Assembly (NCBI GenBank): GCA_005877815.1 | Contig: VBOG01000107.1 | Location: 1 to 64,000, forward strand | Reading direction: 5' to 3' | From: Nitrospirota bacterium | GTDB taxonomy: Bacteria > Nitrospirota > Nitrospiria > Nitrospirales > NS-4 | DNA: 64,000 bases | Shown here: positions 39,814-52,913 of the stretch, piece by piece | Layout of the letters: each line of letters begins with the position of its first letter | Position numbering within the stretch: the stretch's first letter is position 1 | Position numbers and translations under genes: made by a program | The notes under the pieces: model-generated | The model's database searches: none | What the model was told of the DNA's origin: nothing | What the model saw: the letters and a program-made list of their open reading frames with translations, nothing else

Positions 39814-41163
39814 TTACGCCGAATAGGCGGCAAAAAACCGTTCCAGGAAGGAAGTGGAAAAGCGGCCCTTCTGAAAGTCGGGATCATCAAAGATACGGCG
39901 ATGGAGCGGGAGTGTCGTTTTGATTCCTTCTACGACGCATTCATCAAGGGCTCGCCGCATGCGCGCGAGCGATTCTTCACGGTTGACCCCATGAACGATC
40001 AGCTTGGCAATCAGTGAGTCGTAATGGCAGGACACCTCCGACCCGGTCTCGATGGCCGTATCCACTCGCACCCCCGGGCCGCCGGGAGGATGAAAACGCG
40101 TAATGCGGCCGGGCGAAGGCGTGAACTTCTCAGGACACTCGGCATTGATACGGCATTCTATGCTATGGCCGTTGATCTTCACATCCTGCTGCTTCCACGG
40201 GAGGGACATCCCGGCGGCAATCTTGATCTGCTCTTTGACCAGATCAATGCCTGTAACTTCTTCCGTGATGGGGTGCTCGACCTGGATCCGCGTGTTCATC
40301 TCCATGAAATAGAACCGCCGATCCTTGTCGAGAAGAAACTCCACGGTCCCGGCATTCCGATAGTGGACGGCTTGGGCCACCTCGACGGCCACACGTCCGA
40401 GTTCGCGCCGGAGCCGGTCATCCACGGCCGGAGATGGAGTCTCTTCGATAAGCTTCTGATAGCGCCGCTGGATGGAACAATCCCGCTCGCCCAGCGAGAT
40501 GGTCCGGCCGCGCTCGTCCGCCAGAATTTGGACTTCGATATGCCGGGGCTCGAGGAAGAAACGCTCGACGTACAGCCCGGTGTCTCCGAAGGCTGAGGCC
40601 GCCTCAGCTTTGGCCGCCTGAAAGGCATGCGCCAGGTCCTCTTCCTTATTGACCACTCGCATGCCCCGGCCGCCGCCGCCGGCAGAGGCTTTGATGATCA
40701 CGGGATAGCCGATTTTGGCGGCCACGGCCGCCGCTTCGTGTTCACTGGCAATCTCCCCTTCGCTGCCGGGCAGGACTGGAAGTCCATGCCGAATCATCAG
40801 CTCACGGGCATTTGACTTGTCGCCCATCGTCGCGATGTTTTCGGAGGTGGGACCGATAAACTTGATGCCGATAGACTCACACACCTCCGCAAAGTGGGCG
40901 TTCTCCCCGAGAAAGCCGTAGCCGGGATGGATGGCATCACATGCGGTGATTTCCGCGGCACTGAGAATGTTCGGAATGTTCCGATAGCTGAGCGCGGGTT
41001 CGGCTGGCCCGATGCAGAGATGCTCGTCCGCCAGCCGGACATGATGGGCGTCGGCGTCGGCGTCGGAATGGACCGCCACGCTCCGCACGCCGAGCTCCTT
41101 GCAGGCCCGAATGATCCGGACCGCGATCTCCCCTCGGTTGGCGACCAAAATCTTCTTGAACAC
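39814..41163 (-). CDS. accC: Acetyl-CoA carboxylase biotin carboxylase subunit
   Basis: [46 protein letters not shown]. Confidence 0.97.
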   Translation of the reverse strand: MFKKILVANRGEIAVRIIRACKELGVRSVAVHSDADADAHHVRLADEHLCIGPAEPALSYRNIPNILSAAEITACDAIHPGYGFLGENAHFAEVCESIGIKFIGPTSENIATMGDKSNARELMIRHGLPVLPGSEGEIASEHEAAAVAAKIGYPVIIKASAGGGGRGMRVVNKEEDLAHAFQAAKAEAASAFGDTGLYVERFFLEPRHIEVQILADERGRTISLGERDCSIQRRYQKLIEETPSPAVDDRLRRELGRVAVEVAQAVHYRNAGTVEFLLDKDRRFYFMEMNTRIQVEHPITEEVTGIDLVKEQIKIAAGMSLPWKQQDVKINGHSIECRINAECPEKFTPSPGRITRFHPPGGPGVRVDTAIETGSEVSCHYDSLIAKLIVHGVNREESLARMRRALDECVVEGIKTTLPLHRRIFDDPDFQKGRFSTSFLERFFAAYSA

Positions 41164-41164
41164 G

Positions 41165-41704
41165 CTAGGCCTCCGGCCTCGCCCCGGGCTCGATCAGGAA
41201 CAGGGCCTCGCCGTACTCCACAGGCTTGGTATTTTCAACGAGAATCTTGACGACCCGCCCATCCACCTCCGACTCGATTTCATTCATCAGTTTCATGGCC
41301 TCGACGATGCAGAGCACCTGGCCCTTCCGCACGTAGGAGCCTTCCTCCACGTACACTTCGGTCTCGGGCGAGGCGGATCGATAAAAGACACCGACGATCG
41401 GAGAGGTGACGGTAATAAGGCCTTCCGTTTCCGCCAGGCTTGCCGGCGTTTCGACGGGACCGCTTTGGCGGAGAGCCTCGGAGACCGGCACGGTGATCTC
41501 ACGGCTTTGGCCGGCCACGACCGCCTCCTGGCGCCGCAAGCGAACGCGCAGCCCTCCCCGTTCCACTTCCAGATCCGCCACTCCCGCCGAGTGAAACACA
41601 TCCACCAGTTCCTGCAAGACCTTCGGATCGATCAGCGCATCGGGACGAGGCTTGGGCGCAGACTTCGCTATTTTTGAGATGGCTCTGGCGGCGCGCCGTT
41701 TCAT
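41165..41704 (-). CDS. accB: Biotin carboxyl carrier protein
   Basis: Biotinyl motif [17 protein letters not shown]. Confidence 0.96.
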   Translation of the reverse strand: MKRRAARAISKIAKSAPKPRPDALIDPKVLQELVDVFHSAGVADLEVERGGLRVRLRRQEAVVAGQSREITVPVSEALRQSGPVETPASLAETEGLITVTSPIVGVFYRSASPETEVYVEEGSYVRKGQVLCIVEAMKLMNEIESEVDGRVVKILVENTKPVEYGEALFLIEPGARPEA

Positions 41705-42261
41705 CAGGCGCGTTCCACATACTCACGGGTCCGGGTGTCCACCTTGACCATCACACCCTCATCGAGATACAGCGGCACTTTGACGACGGCGCCGCTTTCC
41801 AGCGTGGCGGGCTTCGAGCCTCCCGACGCGGTATCCCCACGAACGCCCGGATCGGTCTTCACCACTTTTAGTTCGACGAAGACCGGAAGGTCCATCCCGA
41901 TGGGAACCGAATTATGGATCAAGAGCGTCACCGTCATATCTTCTTTCAGAAGATCCCAGCCGCCACCGAGGAGCCCCTTGTCAAAAGTCAGCTGTTCGTA
42001 ATTCGTGGTGTCCATGAACGTATATTGATCGCCCGCGGCGTAAAGGAACTTCATCTCCAGTTCCTCAAGATCGGGAGTGTCGAGTTTCTCGCCTGAACGA
42101 TAGGTCCGCTCGATCACATTCCCCGACCGGAGGCTCTTCAGCTTTGTCCTGACGAATGCGCCCCCTTTCCCGGGCTTCACATGTTGAAATTCAATAATCG
42201 TAAACGGCTCCCCTGCCAATTCCAACTTTGCCCCATTGCGAAACTCCGACGTCGTAATCAC
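41704..42261 (-). CDS. efp: Elongation factor P
   Basis: TTSEFRNGAKLELAGEPFTIIEFQHVKPGKGGAFVR; GTG start behind GGAGGAGGA SD. Confidence 0.95.
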   Translation of the reverse strand: MITTSEFRNGAKLELAGEPFTIIEFQHVKPGKGGAFVRTKLKSLRSGNVIERTYRSGEKLDTPDLEELEMKFLYAAGDQYTFMDTTNYEQLTFDKGLLGGGWDLLKEDMTVTLLIHNSVPIGMDLPVFVELKVVKTDPGVRGDTASGGSKPATLESGAVVKVPLYLDEGVMVKVDTRTREYVERA

Positions 42262-42357
42262 TCCGATCCTCCTCCATATCACTCATGAACGACGGTCACC
42301 GAGTCACGCCGAACGCCGAACACGTCCGCAGATTGTTCAGGCGCGCCGGTCAAGACG

Positions 42358-42807
42358 TTACCGCTTGGCTGCCTGCTGCATTTTCACCTGCGAGACGGCA
42401 GCCCGTAAGCCCAACAGGTAACTGTCCGTCCCAAACCCCGAAATCTGTCCGACGGCAACGCCAGCAATATAGGACTGGTGCCTGAAATCCTCTCTCCGGT
42501 AAATATTCGACAGATGTACTTCCACGGCGGGAATGCCGACCGCCGCGATGGCGTCACGGATGGCAATACTGGTATGCGTAAACGCGCCGGGATTGATGAC
42601 CAAGGCATCAAAACGGCCCACGGCTTTCTGAATCGCGTCCACGAGTTCCCCTTCGGCATTCGACTGCCGAATGGTCACCGACACTCCCTCCGTACGCGCG
42701 AGCTTCTCAAGTTCCTCATTGATGGTTTCGAGGGTCACGGTCCCATACACGTCGGTTTCCCGCGTACCCAAAAGATTCAGATTGGGTCCGTGCAGCACCA
42801 GAATCAC
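42358..42807 (-). CDS. aroQ: 3-dehydroquinate dehydratase type II
   Basis: [50 protein letters not shown]. Confidence 0.95.
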   Translation of the reverse strand: MILVLHGPNLNLLGTRETDVYGTVTLETINEELEKLARTEGVSVTIRQSNAEGELVDAIQKAVGRFDALVINPGAFTHTSIAIRDAIAAVGIPAVEVHLSNIYRREDFRHQSYIAGVAVGQISGFGTDSYLLGLRAAVSQVKMQQAAKR

Positions 42808-42851
42808 GGCGCCAGGCCCTCTTGCCGCAGTCTGTCCACGGTCCTGGCTGC

Positions 42852-43616
42852 TCACGACTGACGTCGGCTCCGGATGACCGCCAACCAACCCTCTAGGCGA
42901 CGCACTTGATTCTTCCGTCTCGCCTGGCCGGGCGTCTCGTGTGGAGGCTGTCCTTCGGCATCCGCGATCTCTCGGTGATCGTGGCCAAGAAGCTCTTGGA
43001 GTCGCAATTGGAAGCGTGGATCGTCGGGATCCTTATCCGCCAGCCGCCCGTAGACCGCGAGGGCCTTTTCGCGATGTCCCTGCGAGACATACAGCTCGGC
43101 GAGGGATACGCTGTCGATCTCCGCCTCTTCTTCGCGAAGAGACGACGTCCGAACCGTTTCTTCCATATCCGTTGGAGCGGGTTGAGACAGTGGCGCACGT
43201 GTCCGCACGGTCGCCGTCGGCAGCTCGGCAGCCGTAGTTGTAAGAGGTCCCATTTTTGTCTGTAAATCCGTCAAGAGGTTTCGCATTTCCTGATCTTTGG
43301 GGTTCGCCTTCAGAACGGCCAAACAACATTCGGCAGCAAGGGCAAATTGCCCAAGCCTGTGATAAATGATCGCAAGCTTGCGGCGGGCGCCAAAATTATC
43401 CGGCACGCTCTTGATTACTTGCTCCAGTTCGACCCGCGCGAGGGCGGCGTTTCCCGATATCCAATAGACGTCCCCGAGCAATACCCGTGCACTGATAAAG
43501 TTCGGGTACTGCTTCAAGCCTTCCTGGAGTGTGTTGATGGCGTCGCCAAATTTTCCGGCGTCGGAAAGATCCTTTGCGGTATTCATAAACGCCCGAGACA
43601 CTGACTCATTCGCCAT
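42852..43616 (-). CDS. Tetratricopeptide-repeat protein
   Basis: Multiple TPR-like repeats. Confidence 0.8.
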   Translation of the reverse strand: MANESVSRAFMNTAKDLSDAGKFGDAINTLQEGLKQYPNFISARVLLGDVYWISGNAALARVELEQVIKSVPDNFGARRKLAIIYHRLGQFALAAECCLAVLKANPKDQEMRNLLTDLQTKMGPLTTTAAELPTATVRTRAPLSQPAPTDMEETVRTSSLREEEAEIDSVSLAELYVSQGHREKALAVYGRLADKDPDDPRFQLRLQELLGHDHREIADAEGQPPHETPGQARRKNQVRRLEGWLAVIRSRRQS

Positions 43617-43669
43617 GGTCTATTACCTCCAAGGAGCCTGGGAATTCCCGCATAAACCGCCGAGGAGAG

Positions 43670-44917
43670 TCAAGGCCTGGGTCTGCCAGCCGTCGTCAGC
43701 CGCCGGACGGCGTCCAGGATCCGATGGGCCACGTCTCTTTTAGAGAGAAGCGGCAGCGCCTTGCAGCCTCCCGCCCGGTCTAGCAAGGTCACCCGGTTCG
43801 TCTCAGTGCCGAAACCGGCGCCCGGCTCTGTCACATCGTTGGCGACGATTAGATCGAGATTTTTTCCTGTTAATTTTCGTCGCGCTCTTGCCAGAAGATC
43901 TCCGGTCTCCGCGGCAAACCCCACCACAATCTGTCCGGATCGGCGCTCTGCCAAGTCGCCCAAAATATCCGGTGTCGGTTCCAGATCCAGCACGAAACGC
44001 CCCTGGCCTTTGGCAACCTTTCCCGGGGCTTTCCGGGCCGGCCTGAAGTCGGCAACTGCCGCAGCCATGATAAGAATGTCTGCATCCGCGAACCGGGTCG
44101 TCACGGCCTTGTGCATTTCTTCGGAAGTGACCACCGGAACCCATGTCACATTTGTCACGGGCGCAAGGCCTGTGGGACCGGCAATTAAGACGACGTCTCC
44201 GCCGCGATCTCTCGCCACTTCGGCGATGGCCCACCCCATTTTACCAGTCGATCGGTTGGAGATGTACCGGATGGGGTCCAACGACTCCTGCGTGGGTCCG
44301 GCCGTCACGAGAATACGGCGACCTTGAAAATCCTTCTGCGGGCTCAATGCCGATGAAAAAGCCGCTAGGATCGTCTCTTCATCAGGCAAACGACCCTTGC
44401 CGATCCGCCCGGAGGCCAGCGGGCCGGTGTCGGATTCCATGACGCACACGCCGCGTGCGCGCAGTATCCTCACATTTTCCCGAACAGCTGGATGATCCCA
44501 CATGCCACCGTCCATCGCAGGCACAAGAAGTAGCGGGCACTCTGCCGCAAGAACCAGCGTCGAGAGCAGATCATCCGCCAGACCATGAGCCATCTTGCCC
44601 AAACAATGAGCGGAAGCCGGAGCAACGAGGATGGCATCCGCAATTTCCGCCAGGTTCAAATGCGCCATCTCATTGCCGGAGACAAACAACCCTGTCGCGA
44701 CCGAATTCCCGCTTATCACCTCGAAGGTCAGCGGACCGACAAATCGTTCAGCGGCGCGCGTCATGACGACGTGCACCTGGGCACCCTCGGCTTTCAAACG
44801 CCGGCACAAGGAGACCGCCTTATAGGCGGCGATGCTGCCCGTCACGCCGAGCACAAACGTCTTGCCGGCATAACGTCCAACATGAGCAGAAGGCGTATGA
44901 ACGTCAGTCTTCTTCAC
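43670..44917 (-). CDS. coaBC: Bifunctional phosphopantothenoylcysteine decarboxylase/phosphopantothenate-cysteine ligase
   Basis: VLGVTGSIAAYKAVSLCRRL; ILVTAGPTQESLDPIRYISNRSTGKMG. Confidence 0.95.
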   Translation of the reverse strand: MKKTDVHTPSAHVGRYAGKTFVLGVTGSIAAYKAVSLCRRLKAEGAQVHVVMTRAAERFVGPLTFEVISGNSVATGLFVSGNEMAHLNLAEIADAILVAPASAHCLGKMAHGLADDLLSTLVLAAECPLLLVPAMDGGMWDHPAVRENVRILRARGVCVMESDTGPLASGRIGKGRLPDEETILAAFSSALSPQKDFQGRRILVTAGPTQESLDPIRYISNRSTGKMGWAIAEVARDRGGDVVLIAGPTGLAPVTNVTWVPVVTSEEMHKAVTTRFADADILIMAAAVADFRPARKAPGKVAKGQGRFVLDLEPTPDILGDLAERRSGQIVVGFAAETGDLLARARRKLTGKNLDLIVANDVTEPGAGFGTETNRVTLLDRAGGCKALPLLSKRDVAHRILDAVRRLTTAGRPRP

Positions 44918-45260
44918 CCGGTTCCACCGGCTTCGAATCGTCTACCATCACGCTGAGGTCTTTCTTGATCTCGCTTGCATCTTCTCCGGCAACTCGCGCC
45001 ACGGCCAGACGCTCGAGTTCACGTTCCCGCTGCTTTTTTGCCTCCTTCATCGCTTGACGCGCATCCTTCCCCACGAGGAATTTGACATGTCCTTTGAGGA
45101 CTTGCTCCAACGCAATCGTCGTTGGCTTGGTATGCTTGGTCACGATAGAGGACGGAATTCCCTGCATGAACTGGCGGGCTCTCTGCGCCGAGACGATCAC
45201 CAAACGGCTTCTCGATCCGACCCGTGTCAGATCATCCGGCAATAATGATAAGGCATCCAT
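44904..45260 (-). CDS. rpoZ: RNA polymerase omega subunit
   Basis: SRSRLVIVSAQRARQFMQG...KPTTIALEQVLKG; between gmk and coaBC. Confidence 0.87.
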   Translation of the reverse strand: MDALSLLPDDLTRVGSRSRLVIVSAQRARQFMQGIPSSIVTKHTKPTTIALEQVLKGHVKFLVGKDARQAMKEAKKQRERELERLAVARVAGEDASEIKKDLSVMVDDSKPVEPGEED

Positions 45261-45910
45261 TAGCAGCTCTCCTCCTTTTGCGACAGCATCATCTCCAATC
45301 CGGATAAGTCCAGCATGGCCGTGCGGCATCGCTCCGCCACGATAATCGCTTCTAATTGGCCGGCTGAAGATTTAAAGTCATCGTTGATGATTACATACTT
45401 ATAATATCGATAATGCTTAACTTCCTCCTTTGCTTTCGCAAGCCGTTTGGCGATCTCACGAGGGGGATCTGATCCTCGCTGCTCAAGTCTTTCGCGCAAC
45501 ACATCCCACGACGGCGGCAGCAGATAAATCAAAACCGCGTCCGGTTCGTGAGCCCGGATTTGCGCAGCGCCTTGGGTGTCAATGTCGAGCATCACGTCGA
45601 TGCCTTCGTCGCGCCATTGCCGGAGCGGAGCAACCGGAGTCCCGTAGAACTGCCCGTAGACCTCGGCCCATTCCAAGAACGCGCCTTGCTGGATCATCGA
45701 TTTGAAGGCCGCGTGCTCGACAAAATGATAGTCCCTTCCATTCACCTCGGCGGCTCGGGCCGGTCGCGTCGTATAGGAAACAGAATGTCTGACGCACGGT
45801 AAACGAGACACCATTTCTTGACAGAGAGAAGTTTTTCCCGTCCCGGAAGGCGCCGAGACCACAAACAACGCGCCCCGGCGTCGAAGACATGGAATTCCCC
45901 TATTCGACAT
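45260..45910 (-). CDS. gmk: Guanylate kinase
   Basis: GALFVVSAPSGTGKTSLCQEM; SVSYTTRPARAAEVNGRDYHFV. Confidence 0.96.
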   Translation of the reverse strand: MSNRGIPCLRRRGALFVVSAPSGTGKTSLCQEMVSRLPCVRHSVSYTTRPARAAEVNGRDYHFVEHAAFKSMIQQGAFLEWAEVYGQFYGTPVAPLRQWRDEGIDVMLDIDTQGAAQIRAHEPDAVLIYLLPPSWDVLRERLEQRGSDPPREIAKRLAKAKEEVKHYRYYKYVIINDDFKSSAGQLEAIIVAERCRTAMLDLSGLEMMLSQKEESC

Positions 45911-46790
45911 TTTGAACCTGCTCGCGAACCTTCTCCAGCTCGGCTTTGACGGCAAGGATTTCTTGGGTCACAGTGATATCGCCGACCTTCGAGGTCAACG
46001 TCGTGACTTCCCGATTCATCTCCTGCAAGAGAAAATCAAGATTACGTCCGACCGGTTCCGTTTTCCGCAGGAAGCCTCTGAATTGCTGCAGGTGACTGTC
46101 CAACCGCGTGAGCTCCTCACTGATATCGCTTCGATCTGCAAGAAGCGCCACCTCCTGAGCAAGGCGGACCGGGTCAACCCGATCCTGGTCACCCACGCTC
46201 TCCAACAGTCGATTGAGGCGCGCCTCGGTGCGAGTGTAGTGTTCCTTCACGATGTGGGGCACTCTCTTGCCGACAGCTTCCAACCTGCGCTGAATCTCTC
46301 GCAACCGCGCCGAAAGATCGCGCCCCAGTGCCCGCCCTTCTTGTCGTCGCATGCGGGTGAGGGCCTTGAGCGCTTGCGCCAATACATGTTCCACTGATTT
46401 GAGCGCTGCCTGATCTTCTCGCGGCGACTCGACAGACTTGATAACGTCACGAAAGCCGGCCACAAGACCGATGTCTGGAGTGCCTGGTACGCCCAATTCT
46501 CGCTGCAGCTCCTTCAACAGGCTGAAATATTTCTTGGCGAGGGGCCGATCCAACCGCAGCTCACCCCCTCCCTCACGCTCGCCGTTGACGCTGATACTGA
46601 CGTCGACCCGGCCTCGGCGCACATGCGCTTGGACGAGGTTGCGCACCAGATCCTCATGCGCTTGGAAGACTCGTGGAAGTCGCGCCACTACTTCACGGTG
46701 GCGATGGTTCACCGATTTCACCTCGATCAGCATTGGAAATCCCTGGTACCGGCCTTCCGCCCGGCCGTACCCCGTCATGCTGTAAATCAC
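45900..46790 (-). CDS. yicC: YicC family protein
   Basis: IYSMTGYGRAEG N-term and FLLQEMNREVTTLTSKVGD C-term; GTG start overlapping nth TGA. Confidence 0.92.
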   Translation of the reverse strand: MIYSMTGYGRAEGRYQGFPMLIEVKSVNHRHREVVARLPRVFQAHEDLVRNLVQAHVRRGRVDVSISVNGEREGGGELRLDRPLAKKYFSLLKELQRELGVPGTPDIGLVAGFRDVIKSVESPREDQAALKSVEHVLAQALKALTRMRRQEGRALGRDLSARLREIQRRLEAVGKRVPHIVKEHYTRTEARLNRLLESVGDQDRVDPVRLAQEVALLADRSDISEELTRLDSHLQQFRGFLRKTEPVGRNLDFLLQEMNREVTTLTSKVGDITVTQEILAVKAELEKVREQVQNVE

Positions 46791-47431
46791 GTGAGACGCT
46801 TCCCCTCCCATGGGCACATCGGATTCAATCGGCATTCAGGGCATTTCGGCGCGCGAGCCATACAAATGTGCCGCCCGTGAAGAAGCAGCTGATGCGACCC
46901 CCGCGTCCAGCGATCCTTCGGAAGCAGATGTTGTAATGCGACCTCGATTTTCTCGGGGTCCTCCGCATAGACCAATCCGAGCCGACCACTCACTCGTTTC
47001 ACGTGAGTGTCCACCACTACCGACGGAATGCCGAAGCAGTTGCCCAGCACCACGTTGGCGGTCTTTCGGCCAACGCCGGGAAGGGTAATGAGCTCTTCCA
47101 TCGTCGCCGGCACCTTCCCGCCGAACCGTTCCACAAGTGCGCTCCCGCAGGCGATCAGATTTTTGGCCTTGGCCTTATAAAAACCGGTTGATTTGATCTC
47201 TTGTTCAAGGGTGACGCGGTCCGCGCGTGCATAGTCTTCGGGGGCCCGGTACCGGCGGAACAAGGTCTTCGTCACTTGGTTCACTCTCGCATCCGTGCAC
47301 TGCGCGGAAAGGATGGTCGCCACCAGCAATTCAAGGGGCGTTTCGAAATGCAAGGCTACTGCCGGAACCGGAAATTCTTTGTCCAGCAGCGACAGGAGCC
47401 GTTGGGCCCCGTTCCTTCCCTTCGTCGGCAT
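46787..47431 (-). CDS. nth: Endonuclease III
   Basis: ATILSAQCTDARVN; LPGVGRKTANVVLGNCFG; C-terminal Fe-S Cys cluster. Confidence 0.95.
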   Translation of the reverse strand: MPTKGRNGAQRLLSLLDKEFPVPAVALHFETPLELLVATILSAQCTDARVNQVTKTLFRRYRAPEDYARADRVTLEQEIKSTGFYKAKAKNLIACGSALVERFGGKVPATMEELITLPGVGRKTANVVLGNCFGIPSVVVDTHVKRVSGRLGLVYAEDPEKIEVALQHLLPKDRWTRGSHQLLLHGRHICMARAPKCPECRLNPMCPWEGKRLT

Positions 47432-47496
47432 GATGACCTACGTGAAAACAACGGGCAAGACGCATGCGGAGTCATGAGCCCTGAAAACACGCCATG

Positions 47497-49146
47497 TTAG
47501 CAGGGTAGACCTTCTCGGGTCAAACAGCCCCATAGTCTCTCCTCGATGACCTTCATCAATGGATACAGGCTGTCGGGCCTGAGCGCGGACATTGGAAGAC
47601 CGCCCACCCTCGCGCTGAGCGTGGCCGCCTCATGCGGATCAAGGCGGTCCGCCTTATTGAGGACGAGCAGGCGCGGGATATGATGCAGTCCCAATTCGGT
47701 GAGGATTCTCTCCACCACCCGCATTTGGTGTTCGACCGTGGGGCTGCTGATATCAGCCACATGGAGCAGGAGATCGGCATCCTGGAGTTCTTCGAGCGTG
47801 GCACGAAACGCTTCCATCAGTTCGGAAGGCAGATTGCGGATGAATCCGACCGTGTCGGTGACGATCGCTTCCTGGTCCATGGGGAATCGCAGGCGGCGGC
47901 TGGCAGGATCCAAAGTGGCAAAGACCTGGTTCTCTACGAGAGTGTGGCTACTGGTCAGTACATTGAGGAGGGTCGATTTCCCGGCGTTCGTATAGCCCAC
48001 GATCGAAATGATCGGCACCTCGCGCCGCAGCCGTTTCGCACGTTGCTGAGCGCGATTCCTCGCCAATGCCTCAATCTGCCGCTCCAGATGTACGATCCGC
48101 TCTCTCACGCGCCGACGGTCCACCTCGAGTTTCGTCTCGCCCGGGCCCCGGCCTCCGATTCCGCCCGCGAGACGAGACAATGCCGTCCCGTGGCCGATCA
48201 GGCGAGGCAGAAGATATCGCAGCTGCGCGAGTTCCACTTGGAGTTTGCCGCCGCGGCTGTGCGCTCGACGGGCAAAGATGTCGAGAATGAGTTGCGTCCG
48301 ATCAATGACTTTCAGTTCCGTCACCGCTGCAATGGCCGTTGCCTGCGCCGGCGACAGGTCCTGATCGAATACCAGATAATCCACGCCGTGCTGCAGCGCT
48401 TTGATGACCACCTCCTTCAATTTTCCGCTCCCGAGCAAATACTTGGGATGGAGCGATTGGGGCCGCTGGACAACGGTCTCCAATACGGAGAGGCCTGCGG
48501 ACTGGGCCAGGTCCCGAAGCTCTTCGAGAGAGTCTTCCTGCTCCCCGCGGCTTTGTTTCGAAACACTGACTAAGATGGCTTGCTCAGGCTCGAATCCCAC
48601 CTGATAGGCTGGTCGCGCCCGCGCCAATTCTTCTTCAAGTGCGGAAAGGAATTGCCGGAAGTCCACCCGGCAATCCTGAAGGAGAACAGGATCCCAGATT
48701 TCATACGGCTTACCCGCGGCGTTGGGCGGCAGAATGTTGGCGGCATACAGATGACCAGGTTGTCCGTCGTCACGCACCCCTACCGCCGCAATCAGATCAA
48801 ACCTCAGCAAGGCGAGGTCGGTCAGGTCATCTTGGCTCAATGGCTCGTCACGGAGATGCGTGTGCACCATCCGGATGCCGCGAAGCGACCGGCGCCCCAG
48901 GCGATAGGCGGACAGATCCGGCAAGACGACTTCATGGTGGTCGCCGACGATCACGTCTTCGATCGCGCCATGGCGGTTGATGAGCACGGCAATCTGACGC
49001 CCGATCTCTCGCGACAAGACCGCACAGAAACGGGCCAACTCAGGGGACACCACGGCATCATCCGGAACTTTCCTGCGATAGACATGTTCAAGCCGCCGCA
49101 GCTGGTTTGGCTTGAGCCCCGTTAAATTGCCGTGCGCGGACGGAAT
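47497..49146 (-). CDS. hflX: GTPase HflX (start probably AUU at 49146; ORF-caller start GTG 49053)
   Basis: G-domain VGYTNAGKSTLLNVL and NKADRLD; conserved-looking HflX N-terminus in frame upstream of the called start, behind AGGAGG. Confidence 0.9.
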   Translation of the reverse strand: MPSAHGNLTGLKPNQLRRLEHVYRRKVPDDAVVSPELARFCAVLSREIGRQIAVLINRHGAIEDVIVGDHHEVVLPDLSAYRLGRRSLRGIRMVHTHLRDEPLSQDDLTDLALLRFDLIAAVGVRDDGQPGHLYAANILPPNAAGKPYEIWDPVLLQDCRVDFRQFLSALEEELARARPAYQVGFEPEQAILVSVSKQSRGEQEDSLEELRDLAQSAGLSVLETVVQRPQSLHPKYLLGSGKLKEVVIKALQHGVDYLVFDQDLSPAQATAIAAVTELKVIDRTQLILDIFARRAHSRGGKLQVELAQLRYLLPRLIGHGTALSRLAGGIGGRGPGETKLEVDRRRVRERIVHLERQIEALARNRAQQRAKRLRREVPIISIVGYTNAGKSTLLNVLTSSHTLVENQVFATLDPASRRLRFPMDQEAIVTDTVGFIRNLPSELMEAFRATLEELQDADLLLHVADISSPTVEHQMRVVERILTELGLHHIPRLLVLNKADRLDPHEAATLSARVGGLPMSALRPDSLYPLMKVIEERLWGCLTREGLPC

Positions 49147-49183
49147 GGCCGAATCCTCCTACAGTGCGTGTGACGATCGACTT

Positions 49184-50188
49184 TCATGCTTCCCCCAAGC
49201 TCCACCCCGGACGGGGCTCACAATCGAGACCGGCTGACTGGCCTGCGCGTGCCAACCGGGCCCCCGCGACAGCGATCATCGCAGCGTTATCGGTGCAATA
49301 ATGGAGAGAAGGGATGTGGACCTTCACCCCTGCCTGCGGGCCGCATAATTTAAACAGGCTCCTCAGCAGCGAATTGGCCGCCACACCTCCCGTAACCACG
49401 ACGTCACGGATGCCGGTGCGCTTTGCTGCTGCTAGTGTTTTCTCCACCAGCACGGTAACGATGGCCTTTTCAAATGCGGCGGCAACGTCCTCCAGGACCG
49501 GCGCCGCGCCAGCCGCTTTCAAGTCGCGCAGATGATACAAGAGAGAGGTCTTGAGCCCGCTGAAACTGAAATTGAGATCCTCCCGGCTGGGGTACGGACG
49601 GGGTAGTTTCACGCGATCGGAATTTCCGTGGCGTGCAAGCCGGTCGATGATAGGCCCCCCCGGATATGCCAGGCCGAGCATCTTCGCCGCCTTGTCGAAG
49701 GCTTCGCCGGCAGCATCGTCCAGCGTGCGGCCGAGCAACTCACACGATTCCCATGCCCGCACGGCATACAGATTGGTATGGCCTCCAGAAGCGATCAACG
49801 CGACAAATGGGGGCGTGACGGGGTCCGGGCAGAGCTGTGCGGCACTCATGTGACCATCCAAATGATTCACCGGCACCAGGGGGATCTTTCGGGCGTAGGC
49901 CACCGCTTTTCCATATGCAAGCCCGACAAGCAGTGCCCCCACAAGACCAGGGCCCGCAGTGACGGCGACCCCGGTCAGATCCTCTACTTCAATGCGAGCC
50001 CGCGACAATGCCTCTCGAACCACCTCATCGATCACTTCAATATGGCGGCGACCGGCAAGTTCAGGGACCACACCGCCATAGCGGGCATGGTCCGCCTGCG
50101 ACCGGACAATGTCCGACAGAACCACGCCCTCGTTGGATGCAACGGACGCGGCGGTTTCGTCGCAGCTGGTTTCTATTCCGAGAATCAT
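49184..50188 (-). CDS. tsaD: tRNA N6-adenosine threonylcarbamoyltransferase
   Basis: MILGIETSCDETAASVA; ALIASGGHTNLY; VTGGVAANSLLR. Confidence 0.96.
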   Translation of the reverse strand: MILGIETSCDETAASVASNEGVVLSDIVRSQADHARYGGVVPELAGRRHIEVIDEVVREALSRARIEVEDLTGVAVTAGPGLVGALLVGLAYGKAVAYARKIPLVPVNHLDGHMSAAQLCPDPVTPPFVALIASGGHTNLYAVRAWESCELLGRTLDDAAGEAFDKAAKMLGLAYPGGPIIDRLARHGNSDRVKLPRPYPSREDLNFSFSGLKTSLLYHLRDLKAAGAAPVLEDVAAAFEKAIVTVLVEKTLAAAKRTGIRDVVVTGGVAANSLLRSLFKLCGPQAGVKVHIPSLHYCTDNAAMIAVAGARLARAGQSAGLDCEPRPGWSLGEA

Positions 50189-50192
50189 GGGG

Positions 50193-50236
50193 CGGAAAAG
50201 AAAACGCCGGGATGCATACCTGCTCATCCCGGCGTT
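50193..50236 (-). terminator. Rho-independent terminator after clpC
   Basis: Minus strand: AACGCCGGGATG...CATCCCGGCGTT followed by TTCTTTTCC-type T-rich run; lies between clpC stop and tsaD start. Confidence 0.85.
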
Positions 50237-50271
50237 GCGCATGTTGGATCAGCTGCAAGAAGAACAGAGGC

Positions 50272-52701
<2,430 letters not shown>

Positions 52702-52875
52702 CCTGTCTCCTCTCGATAAGGGGAGCCTGAAGGTTTTTCGGCCGCGTGAATTCTGTGGTTATTCTATCTTTCGTACTCTCAGGTGTCAAGCGACTGAATG
52801 CGTTGCTTCCATCGCTAGACGCGGGGGGGAAGATCCCCGTTTTACTATACTTAAGTAGTAACTCCAGACCATTCG

Positions 52876-52905
52876 TTGACACGCTGACAACGGCACGTTT
52901 ACAAT
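52876..52905 (+). promoter_or_regulatory. Sigma70-type promoter (TTGACA-N18-TACAAT) for nadK
   Basis: Boxes end 8 nt before the nadK ATG at 52914. Confidence 0.6.
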
Positions 52906-52913
52906 GGCGCCAC

